From Mycolicibacterium chubuense NBB4 (GTDB lineage: Bacteria > Actinomycetota > Actinomycetes > Mycobacteriales > Mycobacteriaceae): a stretch of DNA of 64,000 nt. The notes under the pieces are model-generated. The model searched no databases. It was not told where the DNA came from and saw only the letters and a program-made list of their open reading frames with translations. Below are positions 44,533 to 53,789 of the stretch, one piece after another (positions within the stretch are counted from its first letter, which is position 1; the number at the start of each line of letters is the position of its first letter). Location of the stretch: NCBI RefSeq assembly GCF_000266905.1, contig NC_018022.1:62001-126000 (forward strand), given 5' to 3'. The translations under genes and the position numbers were made by a program.

Positions 44533-46092
44533 ATGGACCTGCGTAACACCGTGTTGAGCATGGACGAGTGGACCGAGCTGATACACCGGGCGGAGACCGG
44601 GGAGATTTCCGAGCCGCTGGAGAACGTCGACCACGACAACACCTCGCCCTACGACGCGATCTTCGTCGGCGGCGGCGCGGGCGGCCGGTTCGGGTCGGCA
44701 TACCTGCAGGCCCGGGGCGGCCGCCAGCTGGTGGTGGACAAGTGGCCGTTCCTGGGCGGCTCCTGCCCGCACCAGGCCTGCGTGCCGCACCACCTGTTCT
44801 CCGAGGCCGCCCGGGAAATGGACTACATGCGGTGGAACGCCGACACACTATGGTTCGGCGAGTTCGACGACAAACGCGCCTCGATCCGGGATTTGGTCGA
44901 GCTATTCAAGGCCGGCCGCAACAACCCGCACGCGTTCATGAACTGGCAGAGCAAGGAACAACTGGGGATGGAATACATCCTCAACGCCGAGGCCACGGTG
45001 ATCGACGCACACACCGTGGAGGTCGCCGGCCAGCGCTACACCGCCCGCAACCTCGTGCTCGCCACCGGCGCCCGCAGCTACCCGCCCGACATCCCCGGGA
45101 TCGAGCTGCCCGGGGTGTACGACTTCGCCACCCTGATCGAGGAACTGGACTACGAGCCCTCCCGCTGCGTGATCATCGGCGGATCCAAGATCGCCCTGGA
45201 ATACGGCTCCTTCTTCCAGGCCGCCGGCTGCCAGACCACCATCGTCTCCCGCAGCCCGCTGATGCGCACCCACAGCCTGCACCACGTCGACGAGGACCTG
45301 CGGACCTACGTCGTCGACGGAATGCGCAAGCGGGGCATGGACATCCTCGAGGGCGCCCACCCGATCGAAGTGATCGGCAACGGCAAGGTCACCGGCGTGC
45401 GAATGCGGCTCGCCGACGGCACCGAACAGACCATCGACACCGACTTCGTGTTCCTGGGCACCGGGGAACGCCCCCACTCCCAGCCCTTCGTCGACGCCCT
45501 CGGCGTACAGGTCGACGACAAGGGATTCATCCAGGTCGACTCCCGGATGCGGACCTCGGTGCCCGGCGTCTACGCCATCGGCGACCTCATCGGCGCGCCG
45601 ATGGAGATGTTCAAGGCCCGCAAATGCGGCATGACCGCCGCCCGCAACATCATGGGCGAACCCTACGAATTCGACTTCTCCGAATACCCCGACTTTCTGC
45701 ACACCACCTACGAGGTCACCTGGGTCGGGCTCACCGAGGCCGAAGCCCGGCAACGCTACGACGACGTCGCCGTTATCCAGATGCCACCCAAGGGCATCCG
45801 CGACGACGAACTCGCCCTCCCCTGCTCCGAAGGATCGATGCTCTACGCCTTCACCCGTCCCGAACTCACCGGCTTCCAAAAAGCCATCTACGACAGCAAA
45901 ACCCGCCGACTCCTGGGCGCCCACCACGTCGGCTTCGGCGCCAAGGACGCCTTCCAATACCTCGACCACCTCATCCGCAAAGGCATCACCGTCGACGAAA
46001 TGGGCGAAATGAACGAACTATTCATCAACCCCGACCACTTCATCCAACTCTCCCGCCTCCGCGCCGGACAACACAACCTCACCGACCTGTGA
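44533..46092 (+). CDS. xecC: 2-ketopropyl-CoM oxidoreductase/carboxylase (copy 1)
   Basis: 519 residues, a flavin disulfide oxidoreductase matching Xanthobacter XecC throughout. FAD motif GGGAGGRFGSA with Arg52 (CoM sulfonate ligand, Arg56 in XecC), redox pair Cys78-PHQA-Cys83 with His80, GAPMEMFKARKCG with Met357 and Arg361, and Phe497/His502 in place of the usual His-Glu dyad (Phe501/His506 in XecC). These are the residues that let the enzyme carboxylate the enolate to acetoacetate rather than protonate it. Start ATG 44533 with AGGAAG upstream. Confidence 0.94.
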   Translation: MDLRNTVLSMDEWTELIHRAETGEISEPLENVDHDNTSPYDAIFVGGGAGGRFGSAYLQARGGRQLVVDKWPFLGGSCPHQACVPHHLFSEAAREMDYMRWNADTLWFGEFDDKRASIRDLVELFKAGRNNPHAFMNWQSKEQLGMEYILNAEATVIDAHTVEVAGQRYTARNLVLATGARSYPPDIPGIELPGVYDFATLIEELDYEPSRCVIIGGSKIALEYGSFFQAAGCQTTIVSRSPLMRTHSLHHVDEDLRTYVVDGMRKRGMDILEGAHPIEVIGNGKVTGVRMRLADGTEQTIDTDFVFLGTGERPHSQPFVDALGVQVDDKGFIQVDSRMRTSVPGVYAIGDLIGAPMEMFKARKCGMTAARNIMGEPYEFDFSEYPDFLHTTYEVTWVGLTEAEARQRYDDVAVIQMPPKGIRDDELALPCSEGSMLYAFTRPELTGFQKAIYDSKTRRLLGAHHVGFGAKDAFQYLDHLIRKGITVDEMGEMNELFINPDHFIQLSRLRAGQHNLTDL

Positions 46093-46129
46093 AAACGTCG
46101 GCGGACGAAGGCATGGAGGTGGATTGAGC

Positions 46130-47065
46130 ATGCGTATCGCCATGGGCATCGGCGGCGACGTCATCGGAACCCCGATGTCACCACAGAGCATCGTCGATCA
46201 GGCTCGGCTAGCGGAAGCAGAAGGCTTTCCCTCGGCCTGGTCGGTGCACTTCACCCGGGGTGTGGACGCACTGAACGTGCTTGCAGTGGCGGGCACGCAG
46301 ACCAGCCGGATCGAGCTCGGGGTGGGGATCGTGCCCACCTATCCGCGCCATCCGCTCGCCCTGGCCCAGCAGGCGGCCACCACTCAGGCCCTCTGCGGGG
46401 GGCGGCTGACCCTCGGAGTCGGCGTCTCCCATAGGCCGGTGATCGAAGGCATGCACGGGATCCCCTATGCCAGCCCAGCGGCCCACATGCGAGACTACCT
46501 GTCGGTGCTGACACCGCTCCTGCGTGAGGGCAGTGTCAGCCACCACGGTGAGTTCTACGAGGTCGAAGGCAGCTTCACGGTGCCGGGGACGCGTCCGGTC
46601 TCGGTCGTGGTCGGTGCTCTGTCCCCGAAGATGGTGCGGGTCGCGGGGGAGCTCGCCGATGGTGTCGTGACCTGGTTGGCCGGCCTGCGCACCCTCGACG
46701 GCCACATCGTGCCGGAGCTGGCCAAGGCAGCGGCTGCGGCCGGCCGGCCGCAGCCCCGGGTCGTCGCGGCCGTTCAGGTTGCCGTCTGCGACGACGCCGA
46801 TGCGGGCCGTGCCACGGCGGAGGACGTCTTCGCCCGTTACGGCGGTCTGGAGAACTATCAGCGGCTCCTCGCGCGCGAAGGCGTGGCGTCGCCCGGGGCG
46901 CTCGCCGTGGTGGGAACCGAGTCCGAGGTGGAGAAGCAACTGCGGCGCTATGCCGATGTCGGTGCCACCGAGCTGTGGCCGACGGTGTTTGCCGTAGGGG
47001 GCGACGCTGACGCGAGCGTTCGCCGAACCAGGGCCCTGCTCGCCGAGCTGGCTCCGGAGCTCTGA
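46130..47065 (+). CDS. LLM-class F420-dependent oxidoreductase
   Basis: 311 residues, bacterial-luciferase-like TIM barrel: MRIAMGIGGDVIG, ELGVGIVPTYPRHPLALAQQAATTQAL, GRLTLGVGVSHRPVIEGMHGI and the late ALAVVGTESEVEKQLRRYADVGATELWPTVFA match the F420-dependent subfamily (TIGR03564-like). It begins 37 bp after xecC on the same strand, so it is probably co-transcribed. Substrate unknown. Alternative start TTG 46124. Confidence 0.87.
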   Translation: MRIAMGIGGDVIGTPMSPQSIVDQARLAEAEGFPSAWSVHFTRGVDALNVLAVAGTQTSRIELGVGIVPTYPRHPLALAQQAATTQALCGGRLTLGVGVSHRPVIEGMHGIPYASPAAHMRDYLSVLTPLLREGSVSHHGEFYEVEGSFTVPGTRPVSVVVGALSPKMVRVAGELADGVVTWLAGLRTLDGHIVPELAKAAAAAGRPQPRVVAAVQVAVCDDADAGRATAEDVFARYGGLENYQRLLAREGVASPGALAVVGTESEVEKQLRRYADVGATELWPTVFAVGGDADASVRRTRALLAELAPEL

Positions 47066-47099
47066 ACACGCACGGGATGACGGCTGACCGCTGTGACCA

Positions 47100-47740
47100 C
47101 TCGATGGCCGAGGAGGTCGTACGGAGGGGAGTTTGCTGTGGGCATCGCGTACGCCCCCGAGACCCTGCTCGGTGTCGACGAGATCAACTTGGCCGAACTC
47201 GACCTGGTAGGCGTGCCCCCGAGGAACCACGTGTACATCCGCACGCTGACGAACCGGAGCCTCGGGGAGTACGACCCGGAGGCCGGCGAAACCCCGGAGC
47301 AGGGATCGGCTGCCGCGCGGGAATTCAAGGACTACGGGCGCGAGCTCGCGGGGTCAGGCGCCGCAAGCCGCAGGACGATCTCGTCAGTCTGCTCGTCGAC
47401 ATCGAACTCGACGGCCACCGCCTGAGCCAGGAGGAATCGGCGGTTTCTTCTCCTTGCTGTTGGCAACGGGCACGGAGACAACTGCCAGCGTGATCAGTCA
47501 TCGCCTGCTCGCGGTCTCGCGGTTCCCGGATCAGAAGCGACTCTTCCTCGAGGATCGCCCTGGTCGGTCATCGCTGGGACGTTCTCCGGTGGGCGAGTCC
47601 ACTTCTGCACATGCGCCGAACCGTGGCCCGGGACGTGGACTTCAGCGGCGTGCGGATGCGGGAGGGCGACAAGGTCGCTCTGTGGTATCCCCGCCAACCG
47701 TGACGAGTCGGCCTTCTCCCACCCACGCGGAGTCGGGGAA
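47100..47740 (+). pseudogene. Cytochrome P450, decayed
   Basis: Pieces of a P450 appear in shifting frames: REFKDYGRELA and DDLVSLLVDIELDGHRLSQEE in two frames, then the I-helix FFxLLLATGTETTASVISHRLLAV, then MRRTVARDVDFSGVRMREGDKVALWY from the region before the haem loop. The order is right but several frameshifts separate them and the haem-Cys region is not found. A dead gene, related to actinobacterial CYP families. Confidence 0.7.
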
Positions 47741-48026
47741 GCCATGCAGGCAGAGTGCCCGCGGGCGGGAGCCACGCGTGAGGTAGGCGAAGTCGACGCC
47801 GTGGGCTGTCACTCGCCGCTGCTCGAGTTGCCTTCCGGCTCCTTCCTGCCCTATGCGGTGATCGACGCGGCATCCACGCCGCGGAGTGGCTCACCGACCA
47901 TGCCGGCGCCCAGGGCGGCACCGTCCGCCTCGTCGACGACGAGGAAGGACCCGGTGCTGCGGTGGTGGACGTAGTGGTCGACCGGCAGCGGTTCCGAGCC
48001 TTGGCCTCGTGCGCCCGGTAGTCATG

Positions 48027-48126
48027 CCCTTGTCCACCGCATGGGTGAGCCCAGGCGCCCGCCGCTTCTGGTCACGCTCGGGCTCGAGGAAGTCCGGACA
48101 ATCCCACACGGCCGCGCCTCTAGTCA
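48027..48126 (-). pseudogene. 5' fragment of a second phosphosulfolactate synthase gene
   Basis: From ATG 48126 the minus strand reads MTRGAAVWDCPDFLEPERD...GLTHAVDKGMT, the same start as the intact gene at 53789 (MWDCPSFLDLPERE...GLTHILDKGMT). Homology stops after ~35 residues. It lies downstream of the CoM operon in the same orientation, so a second comA was cut here. Confidence 0.75.
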
Positions 48127-48273
48127 TCGGGCCTGGTCGAACACACGGCGCCGGCGCCACCCCGCCGGTACGTACATCGCCCGGTTCTTGATCCCGCCGG
48201 GCCTATGGAGCGCCGCCCCGCGGATTCGTATTGGACGTTCAATGTCCCCAATACCCACATGGAGACATGCGCC

Positions 48274-49779
48274 TCAGGGTCGCGCGAGCCGTCGCGCGGT
48301 GGCCACCAAAGCCGCCTCGGCCGCGTCCGCCGCCGCCTGTCGCTCCCGCCGCCAGTTCTCGGCCACGCCCACCCGTTCCGCCAGCGCGCGACAGTGCTCG
48401 CGGACCCGGTCCGGGGCGCTGCCGCCGAGCGCGCTCCGGTGCAGTGCACAGCGGACCGGATCCTGCGCGTCGGCGACCAGCCCAGGGTCGAAGGTGAGGT
48501 CGCGGTCGAGCACCTGCGCGGCGGCGCACGCCAGGTCCGCGGCATCAAGGGTGGACTGCCCGGCCTCGGTCGCGGTGGCCACGGCGCGCCCCACCACCCG
48601 GTAGGCCGAGCGGTAGTCCAGGCCGTGTCGCAACACCAGCTCCTCGGCGAGGTCGGTCGCTCCGGTGAAATGCGCCCCCGCCGCGGTGGCCAGCGCCGTG
48701 CGGTCGACCCGCACGGTGGCCACCACCTCGGCACCCAGCGACACCACCCGCCGGGCCAGCTCCAGCGCGCCTGCCACCTCGCCGTAGGCGTGCAGCCAAT
48801 TGTCCGTGCGTGCCGACGGGCTGCGCTGGGTCACCAGCAGTCCCGTGGTCCGGCCAATCAGCGTGCCCGCGCCCGAGCGGATCACCGCGAGCGCATACGG
48901 GTTGCGTTTCTGGGGCAGCAGCACCGATGCCCGGCACAGTGACGCATCGAGCGCGACGTAACCGAACCCGGGGCTGGCGAAGATCTCCAGGTCCTCGGCC
49001 AGCCGGTCGACGGTGGTAGCGGCCTGGGTCGCGGCCATCGCGGCATCCGCGAGCCCGTCCACCGACCACATGACGTCGCGGGTATGCGCGCCGGGAGCGG
49101 CGAAGCCGAGCAGGGCGGCAAGCCGGTGGCGGTCGACCGGTACCCGGGTGCCCGCCACACCGCCGACACCGGCGGGGCTGCGGTCGGCCCACCGGTGCAC
49201 CGCCTCGAGCCGGCCAAGGTGCCGCGCGGCTTCCTCGCCGAACCCACCGAGGTAGTGGCCGAAGGTCGACGGCTGGGCGGGCTGCAGGTAGGTGGTGTCC
49301 GCCCACACCGTGGCGGATTGCGCGGCGGCCTGCTCGGCGAGCGCGGAGACGAACCGGCCGGTCGTTTCGTGCAGGGCGAGCACGTGTTCGCGCATCGCAA
49401 CCCGGAAGGCTATCCGCCCGGCCTCTCGGCGTGTCCTGCCCGTGTGCAGCCAGCCCGCGACGCGGCCCAGGCGCCGCTCCAGCTCACGTTCTCGGCTGTT
49501 GTAGGCATCGCCGTAGACCGCGTCATAGGGAAAAGCCTCGGCCGGGGTGGCGAGGGTGTCGAGCAGCACGGTCAGCAGACTCGCGCCCTCGGCTTCGGGA
49601 ATGACCCCTGCTTCGCGCAGCGCGATCACGTGGGCGAGATCGGCAAGCCCCAGTCCGTGGTGCAGCAGCGGCGCGTCGGCGAGCTCCAGCGCGTAGCCCG
49701 CCTCGACCAGTTCGGCCGCCGGCCCGCTGGTGATCCGTGCCTGAGCGCCGAGGTAACCCTCGGGAACGACGGGCGTCAC
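48274..49779 (-). CDS. Argininosuccinate-lyase-like member of the aspartase/fumarase superfamily (CoM operon)
   Basis: 501 residues from GTG 49779, overlapping the previous stop by 4 bp. ASL-like fold: YGDAYNSRERELERRLG, the helical core with QPAQPSTFGHYLGG, and the signature loop SVLLPQKRNPYALAVIRSGAG, which departs from the canonical GSSxMPxKxNP. In Xanthobacter CoM clusters two superfamily lyases (XcbC1, XcbD1) occur; this would be the ASL-like one. Substrate inferred, not seen. The longer open frame to 50088 is antisense-like before the GTG. Last gene of the operon. Confidence 0.85.
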   Translation of the reverse strand: MTPVVPEGYLGAQARITSGPAAELVEAGYALELADAPLLHHGLGLADLAHVIALREAGVIPEAEGASLLTVLLDTLATPAEAFPYDAVYGDAYNSRERELERRLGRVAGWLHTGRTRREAGRIAFRVAMREHVLALHETTGRFVSALAEQAAAQSATVWADTTYLQPAQPSTFGHYLGGFGEEAARHLGRLEAVHRWADRSPAGVGGVAGTRVPVDRHRLAALLGFAAPGAHTRDVMWSVDGLADAAMAATQAATTVDRLAEDLEIFASPGFGYVALDASLCRASVLLPQKRNPYALAVIRSGAGTLIGRTTGLLVTQRSPSARTDNWLHAYGEVAGALELARRVVSLGAEVVATVRVDRTALATAAGAHFTGATDLAEELVLRHGLDYRSAYRVVGRAVATATEAGQSTLDAADLACAAAQVLDRDLTFDPGLVADAQDPVRCALHRSALGGSAPDRVREHCRALAERVGVAENWRRERQAAADAAEAALVATARRLARP

Positions 49780-50750
49780 ATCGACTCCTTCCGGGCCGCG
49801 AACAGCGTGGGTGTGCCACCGCTGACCAGGAATACCACCGGGCCGGCGGGCGCACTCCGCAGCAGCGCGCCCATCGCCTTGGCGGCAAACACCGGATCCA
49901 GGAACACGCCCTCGGTGCGCGCAACCAGTTCGGCCGCGGCAGCACCTTCTTCCGACGGCTTCCCGTAGCCCGGACCGATGTGGCCGCCAAGCACGGTCAC
50001 GTCCTCCGCCGTGCCGGTCGGGTCGTTGCCGGGGAGCCCGAGCAGCTCGGCAGCATCCTCGGCGAGGGCCCTGACCCGGTGGGTGCATTCCTCCTCCGGA
50101 CGGCTCACGCTAACCCCGATAACCTCATACGGCGTCCGCAGCCAGCGGGCTCCCGCGACCAGGCCAGCCTGCGTGCCGCAGGAGCCGGAGGCCAGCCACA
50201 GCTGGGCGGGAGCGAGGCAGGCGTCTACCAGTTGCCCGGCCAGTTCCAGGCTCGCCCGTAGGTAACCGGCCGAGCCCAGGGCGGTCGCGCCCCCGCGGGG
50301 CAGGATGTACGGGCGGCGACCGGCCGCGCGCAGCTTCTCGGCGAGGGCCTCGATCCCGGCGTCAACCGAGGTGCGGTCGGGTTCGCCGGTGTAGTGCACC
50401 TCGGCGCCGATCAGCTCGTCGAGCAGCAGGTTGCCGGTGGGCGACACGGGCGAGCCGTAGAACACCAGGTGCGGATCGAGCCCGCAACGACGCGCGGCGA
50501 GCGCAGACAGCATCGCCCAGTTCGACTGCGGGCCCGCCCCGGTAACCAGGCAATCGCAGCCCTGGGCGAGAGCGTCGCCGATCAGGTATTCCAGGCCACG
50601 CACCTTGTTGCCGCCCAAGCCAAGCCCGGTGAGGTCGTCGCGCTTGAGCCACACCTCGACCCCGATGGCCTCGGACAACCGGGGAGCGGGGTGCAATGGG
50701 GTGGGCAGGGTGGCCAGCGGGACGCGGGGCAGCCCCAACAGCCGGTTCAT
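49776..50750 (-). CDS. PLP-dependent D-cysteine desulfhydrase/ACC-deaminase-like enzyme (CoM operon)
   Basis: 324 residues. Substrate-entry segment VWLKRDDLTGLGLGGNKVRGLEYLIGDAL, PLP lysine 49, GAGPQSNWAMLSALAARR, and the SGGTPTLFA phosphate-side motif near the end. Fold-type II PLP family that includes XcbE1 of the Xanthobacter CoM cluster, where it is thought to handle sulfur delivery from cysteine. ATGA overlaps on both sides show tight coupling. Operon order supports the CoM role. Confidence 0.87.
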   Translation of the reverse strand: MNRLLGLPRVPLATLPTPLHPAPRLSEAIGVEVWLKRDDLTGLGLGGNKVRGLEYLIGDALAQGCDCLVTGAGPQSNWAMLSALAARRCGLDPHLVFYGSPVSPTGNLLLDELIGAEVHYTGEPDRTSVDAGIEALAEKLRAAGRRPYILPRGGATALGSAGYLRASLELAGQLVDACLAPAQLWLASGSCGTQAGLVAGARWLRTPYEVIGVSVSRPEEECTHRVRALAEDAAELLGLPGNDPTGTAEDVTVLGGHIGPGYGKPSEEGAAAAELVARTEGVFLDPVFAAKAMGALLRSAPAGPVVFLVSGGTPTLFAARKESM

Positions 50751-52103
50751 GGCTCATTCACCACGCGGTCCACAAAGGACGGCGCTGCGCCCAGCGCCGC
50801 ACGCGGGTCGAGACAGCGGTCGATGTCTTCGGTGGTGAGCTGGGCGGTGATCCGGTGATCGGCGAGCAACGCTGCGCGCAGGTCGACGCCTCGCTGCCGT
50901 CCCGCGAGCGTGGCTTCGTATATCAGCTCGTGCGCGGTGTGCTTGCCGACCCGCTCGGCCAACGCGCGCATCAACGGTTCGGACATCACGTAGCTGCCTC
51001 CCGCCTCGAGGTTCTGCCGCATCCGCTCGGGATCTGCCTCCAGGCCCTCCAGCAGGCGGCAGCCCATGGCCAGCGAGACACCGCTGTACAGGCACGCCTC
51101 CGGCAGCACAATCCATTCAGTTTTCCAGGCCCGCCCGTCGCGTTCATGCTCGGCGACCATCCCCTCGACGGCCACCGTCGCGTTCGCCCGGACCAGGCGG
51201 GCCAGCGTGACCAGATGTTCGGATAGCTCCGGATTTCGTTTGTGCGGCATGGTGATGCTGCCGACCTGTCCCGGCATGAACGCTTCGGACAACTCGCCGA
51301 TCTCGGGGCGCTGCAGCTCGTAGACCTCCTGCCCGATCTTGGCCAGCGTCGCGGTGACCAGCGCGAGCAGGTTCACGAACTCGGCGATGCCGTCCCGCGC
51401 GGTGATCCAGGGCAGCTCGGGCTCGGCCAGGCCGACGTGCCGGGCGAAGGCCGCCAGCAGCGGCAGCGCGGCGTCGCCCCAGAACTCCATGGTGCCCAGT
51501 GCCCCGCCGAGCTGAACGATCTCCCAGCGGGGGCGGCCTTCGGCCAGCCGGGTGCGGTGGCGGCGCAGTTCCGCCGCCCACACCGCCGCCTTGAACCCGA
51601 GGGTGATCGGCAGGCCAGGCTGGCCGTGCGTGCGGCCGGGCATGAGCGTGTCGCGATGCCGCCGGGCGAGGTCGGTGGCGGCGGCCTCGGCGCGGGTCAG
51701 GTCTCGGTCCACAATGGACGCGACGTCGCGGATCACCAGTGCGGATCACCAGTGCGGTCCAGGTGTCGGTGATGTCCTGCACCGTGGCGCCGTAGTACAC
51801 CCACTCCCCCACGGAGTCCGGCAGCGCCCTGCGCAGGCGGCGGATCAGACCCAGGGTGGAGTGCCCGCACGCGCGCGTTTCGGCCCCGATTTCCGCCAGA
51901 TCCAGCAAGTTCACGTCGGCGTGCTCGGCGATGACCTTGGCCGCATCGGCGGGCACCAGCCCGACTTCGGCCTGGGCGGCCGCCAGCGCGGCCAGAATGT
52001 CGAGCCAACGTTGCACGCGTGCTTCGTCGTCGAGCAGGGCGTGCAGTTCCGGCGTTCCCCACAGGTGGCCGTAGATGACAGAGTCGGCCAAGTGTGCACT
52101 CAT
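50747..52103 (-). pseudogene. Adenylosuccinate-lyase-like member of the aspartase/fumarase superfamily, frameshifted by a 13-bp duplication
   Basis: ATG 52103 (MSAHLADSVIYGHLWG) runs through TVQDITDTWTALVIR; the rest continues in another frame (DVASIVDRDLTRAEA...) to 50747, with RTHGQPGLPITLGFKAAVW and the signature GSITMPHKRNPELSEHL. The break is an exact tandem copy of GCGGATCACCAGT at 51728-51740 and 51741-51753; removing one copy restores VIRDVASIV. This is the XcbC1-like lyase, the type known to eliminate phosphate from phosphosulfolactate. As read, it is inactive unless the frame is restored. Confidence 0.88.
51728..51753 (-). repeat. 13-bp perfect tandem duplication causing a frameshift
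   Basis: GCGGATCACCAGT occurs twice, head to tail, at 51728-51740 and 51741-51753. The unit is not a multiple of three and shifts the lyase frame. Either a recent slippage mutation, a reversible switch, or an assembly artefact. Confidence 0.92.
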
Positions 52104-52116
52104 GGCAGTCCTCCGC

Positions 52117-53016
52117 TCAGCAGACGGCGAGCTGCTCGGGTGCGTCGACCCCGGTGAGCCGGCGCAGCGCGAGGCGGATCTCGTCCAGGTTGGATCCCCA
52201 CGGCACCACGGCGGACGCGGCCTCAAACTCCACACCCCGTTCCAGCAGGCAGCATTTGGCCAGCGTGGGGGTGGTCAGGTCGCGGGTCTTCCGGGGGCAG
52301 ATGTCCACCCGGGGTGGTTCGTCGCCGTAGAAGTGCCTGTGGAACTGCACGGAACGTTCGCAGCCGACCATCAGCCAGTCCAGCCGCTGCGAAGGGCGGG
52401 TGTCCAGAAAGGCTAGCTCTCCGGCCACCTGGACGCCGGAGCCGCGGCACGGCAGCAGGTAGGCCTTTGCCGGGTGGCCGGCGGTGAGCTCCCGGATGTC
52501 CACCAGGTCCGGTACCAGGTCGATCGGCGGCAGGTCCTCGTCGAATGCCACCACCTGCTCGGCCATCGCGAACAGCTTCGGTGGCTCGGGCGGAATCACC
52601 TCGGTGACCCGGATCCGCATCGGCGCGGGCTCCCAGATGAAGTTCACGTGCTCGTAGCGGCCCTGCACCACGTAGGCCCGCGCGTTCGGGGTGGCGTGGG
52701 CGAGGGCGGCGCGAGCCAGTGCGGTGGCGTTGCCGACGTCCGTCTCCGGCGAGCTGATCGAGACCACCTCGTCCGGGCCCGCCAGCACCCGTGCCTCGAC
52801 GACGGGCGAGAACAGCGGCTCGGCCGACGCCTTGCGCACCGCCACCACCGCGGAGTCCTCGCCGTTGCGGAAGACCAGGTAGTCAGTGCGGCGGTACACC
52901 TCCCGGCCGAGCAGGAACGGCACCAGATCGGCCTCGGTGAGCGGCACGTCGGTTTCCTGCACCGACAAGCCGCGGTAGGGCCGCGTCATCGTGTTGGGTG
53001 CCGGGTCCGCAATCAT
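52117..53016 (-). CDS. Unrecognised protein of the coenzyme M operon, 299 aa
   Basis: From ATG 53016 (MIADPAPNTMTRPYRGLSV). No family recognised. The sequence is alpha/beta with repeated conserved-looking blocks: DYLVFRNGEDSAVVAVRK, EARVLAGPDEVVSISSPETDVGNATAL, HVNFIWEPAPMRIRVTEVIPPEPPKLF, HPAKAYLLPCRGSGVQV, CPRKTRDLTTPTLAKCCLLERGV, including four Cys. No signal peptide or membrane span. It overlaps the phosphosulfolactate synthase stop by 4 bp and precedes the lyase by 13 bp, so it almost certainly takes part in CoM synthesis, perhaps the decarboxylation or thiol step. Confidence 0.75.
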   Translation of the reverse strand: MIADPAPNTMTRPYRGLSVQETDVPLTEADLVPFLLGREVYRRTDYLVFRNGEDSAVVAVRKASAEPLFSPVVEARVLAGPDEVVSISSPETDVGNATALARAALAHATPNARAYVVQGRYEHVNFIWEPAPMRIRVTEVIPPEPPKLFAMAEQVVAFDEDLPPIDLVPDLVDIRELTAGHPAKAYLLPCRGSGVQVAGELAFLDTRPSQRLDWLMVGCERSVQFHRHFYGDEPPRVDICPRKTRDLTTPTLAKCCLLERGVEFEAASAVVPWGSNLDEIRLALRRLTGVDAPEQLAVC

Positions 53017-53789
53017 CGGGTGGCCCTCACGCGATCGACCACGGCGGTGTCCGCCCGCAGGCCTAGGCGCAGCGTCTCCAGGGGGATGACCTCGTCGGGT
53101 GGCACGTTGCCGAGGTTGACGTTGGCCCCGAACCGTTGTATCAGCCACGTCTGCTGGGCCTTGTGGGGTGCTTCGAAGATCACGCGCTCGAGCGGGAGCC
53201 GCGAGTCAATGGCGTCGACCAGATCGGTCCGCAGGCTTCCATCGCTGTGGTAGAGCCCCACGGTGCCGCTCTCCCTGCCCTCGACGACCACCCAGCGCGC
53301 CCCCGCGTCCAGGTCTGCCGCCATTTCGTCGACCCAGTCGGCTACCACTACCGGTACCTGGCTGTCCTTGGCGCCGGCCTCGGCGAGCACGACGAACCGC
53401 TCGGAGAGTGTGCGCACCAGGTCGGTCTTGCGCGCCGAGCTGATGGCCTGCAACCCGTTAGACACCTCAACCGCGGCGATCCCCGAGTCGGAGGCCCACT
53501 CCGCCAGCTCGTCGACGCGGTCCTGGGCTTCGGCTATCTCCAGCAGTGTTCCGCCGAGGCAGGTGATCACGTCCGCGGAATGGCACAGCGCAACCCGGTC
53601 CTTCAACGCTCGGTCGATGTAGGCGACGCCCCAGCCGATCTTGAGCACGTCGATCAGGTGTCTGGATCGGGTGAGCAGAGCTTCCAGAGCCGAGATCGTC
53701 ATGCCCTTGTCAAGGATGTGCGTCAGCCCTTGCCTACGAGGTTTGGACTCGCGCTCGGGCAGGTCGAGAAAGCTGGGACAGTCCCACAT
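53013..53789 (-). CDS. comA: Phosphosulfolactate synthase
   Basis: 258 residues from ATG 53789 with GAGGAGA upstream. ComA/XcbB1 family, TIM barrel: MWDCPSFLDLPERE, GLTHILDKGMT, DVLKIGWGVAYI, LGGTLLEIAEAQ, IAAVEVSNGL, WVVVEGRESGTVGLYHSDG and VIFEAPHKAQQTWLIQRFGANVNLGNV. It adds sulfite to phosphoenolpyruvate, the first committed step of coenzyme M synthesis. First gene of a five-gene coupled operon, divergent from the disulfide-reductase gene. A 5' fragment of a second copy lies at 48.1 kb. Confidence 0.93.
   Translation of the reverse strand: MWDCPSFLDLPERESKPRRQGLTHILDKGMTISALEALLTRSRHLIDVLKIGWGVAYIDRALKDRVALCHSADVITCLGGTLLEIAEAQDRVDELAEWASDSGIAAVEVSNGLQAISSARKTDLVRTLSERFVVLAEAGAKDSQVPVVVADWVDEMAADLDAGARWVVVEGRESGTVGLYHSDGSLRTDLVDAIDSRLPLERVIFEAPHKAQQTWLIQRFGANVNLGNVPPDEVIPLETLRLGLRADTAVVDRVRATR

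Noticed and set aside
44902..45969. 355-aa minus-strand frame antisense to xecC
   Set aside because: Val/Gly/His-rich antisense shadow typical of high-GC genes; no motifs.
44568..46127. 519-aa open frame in +1 phase over xecC
   Set aside because: Arg/His/Pro-rich shadow of the real XecC frame, which carries every catalytic motif.
46208..47230. 340-aa minus-strand frame over the F420-type gene
   Set aside because: Antisense of a well-defined luciferase-like enzyme.
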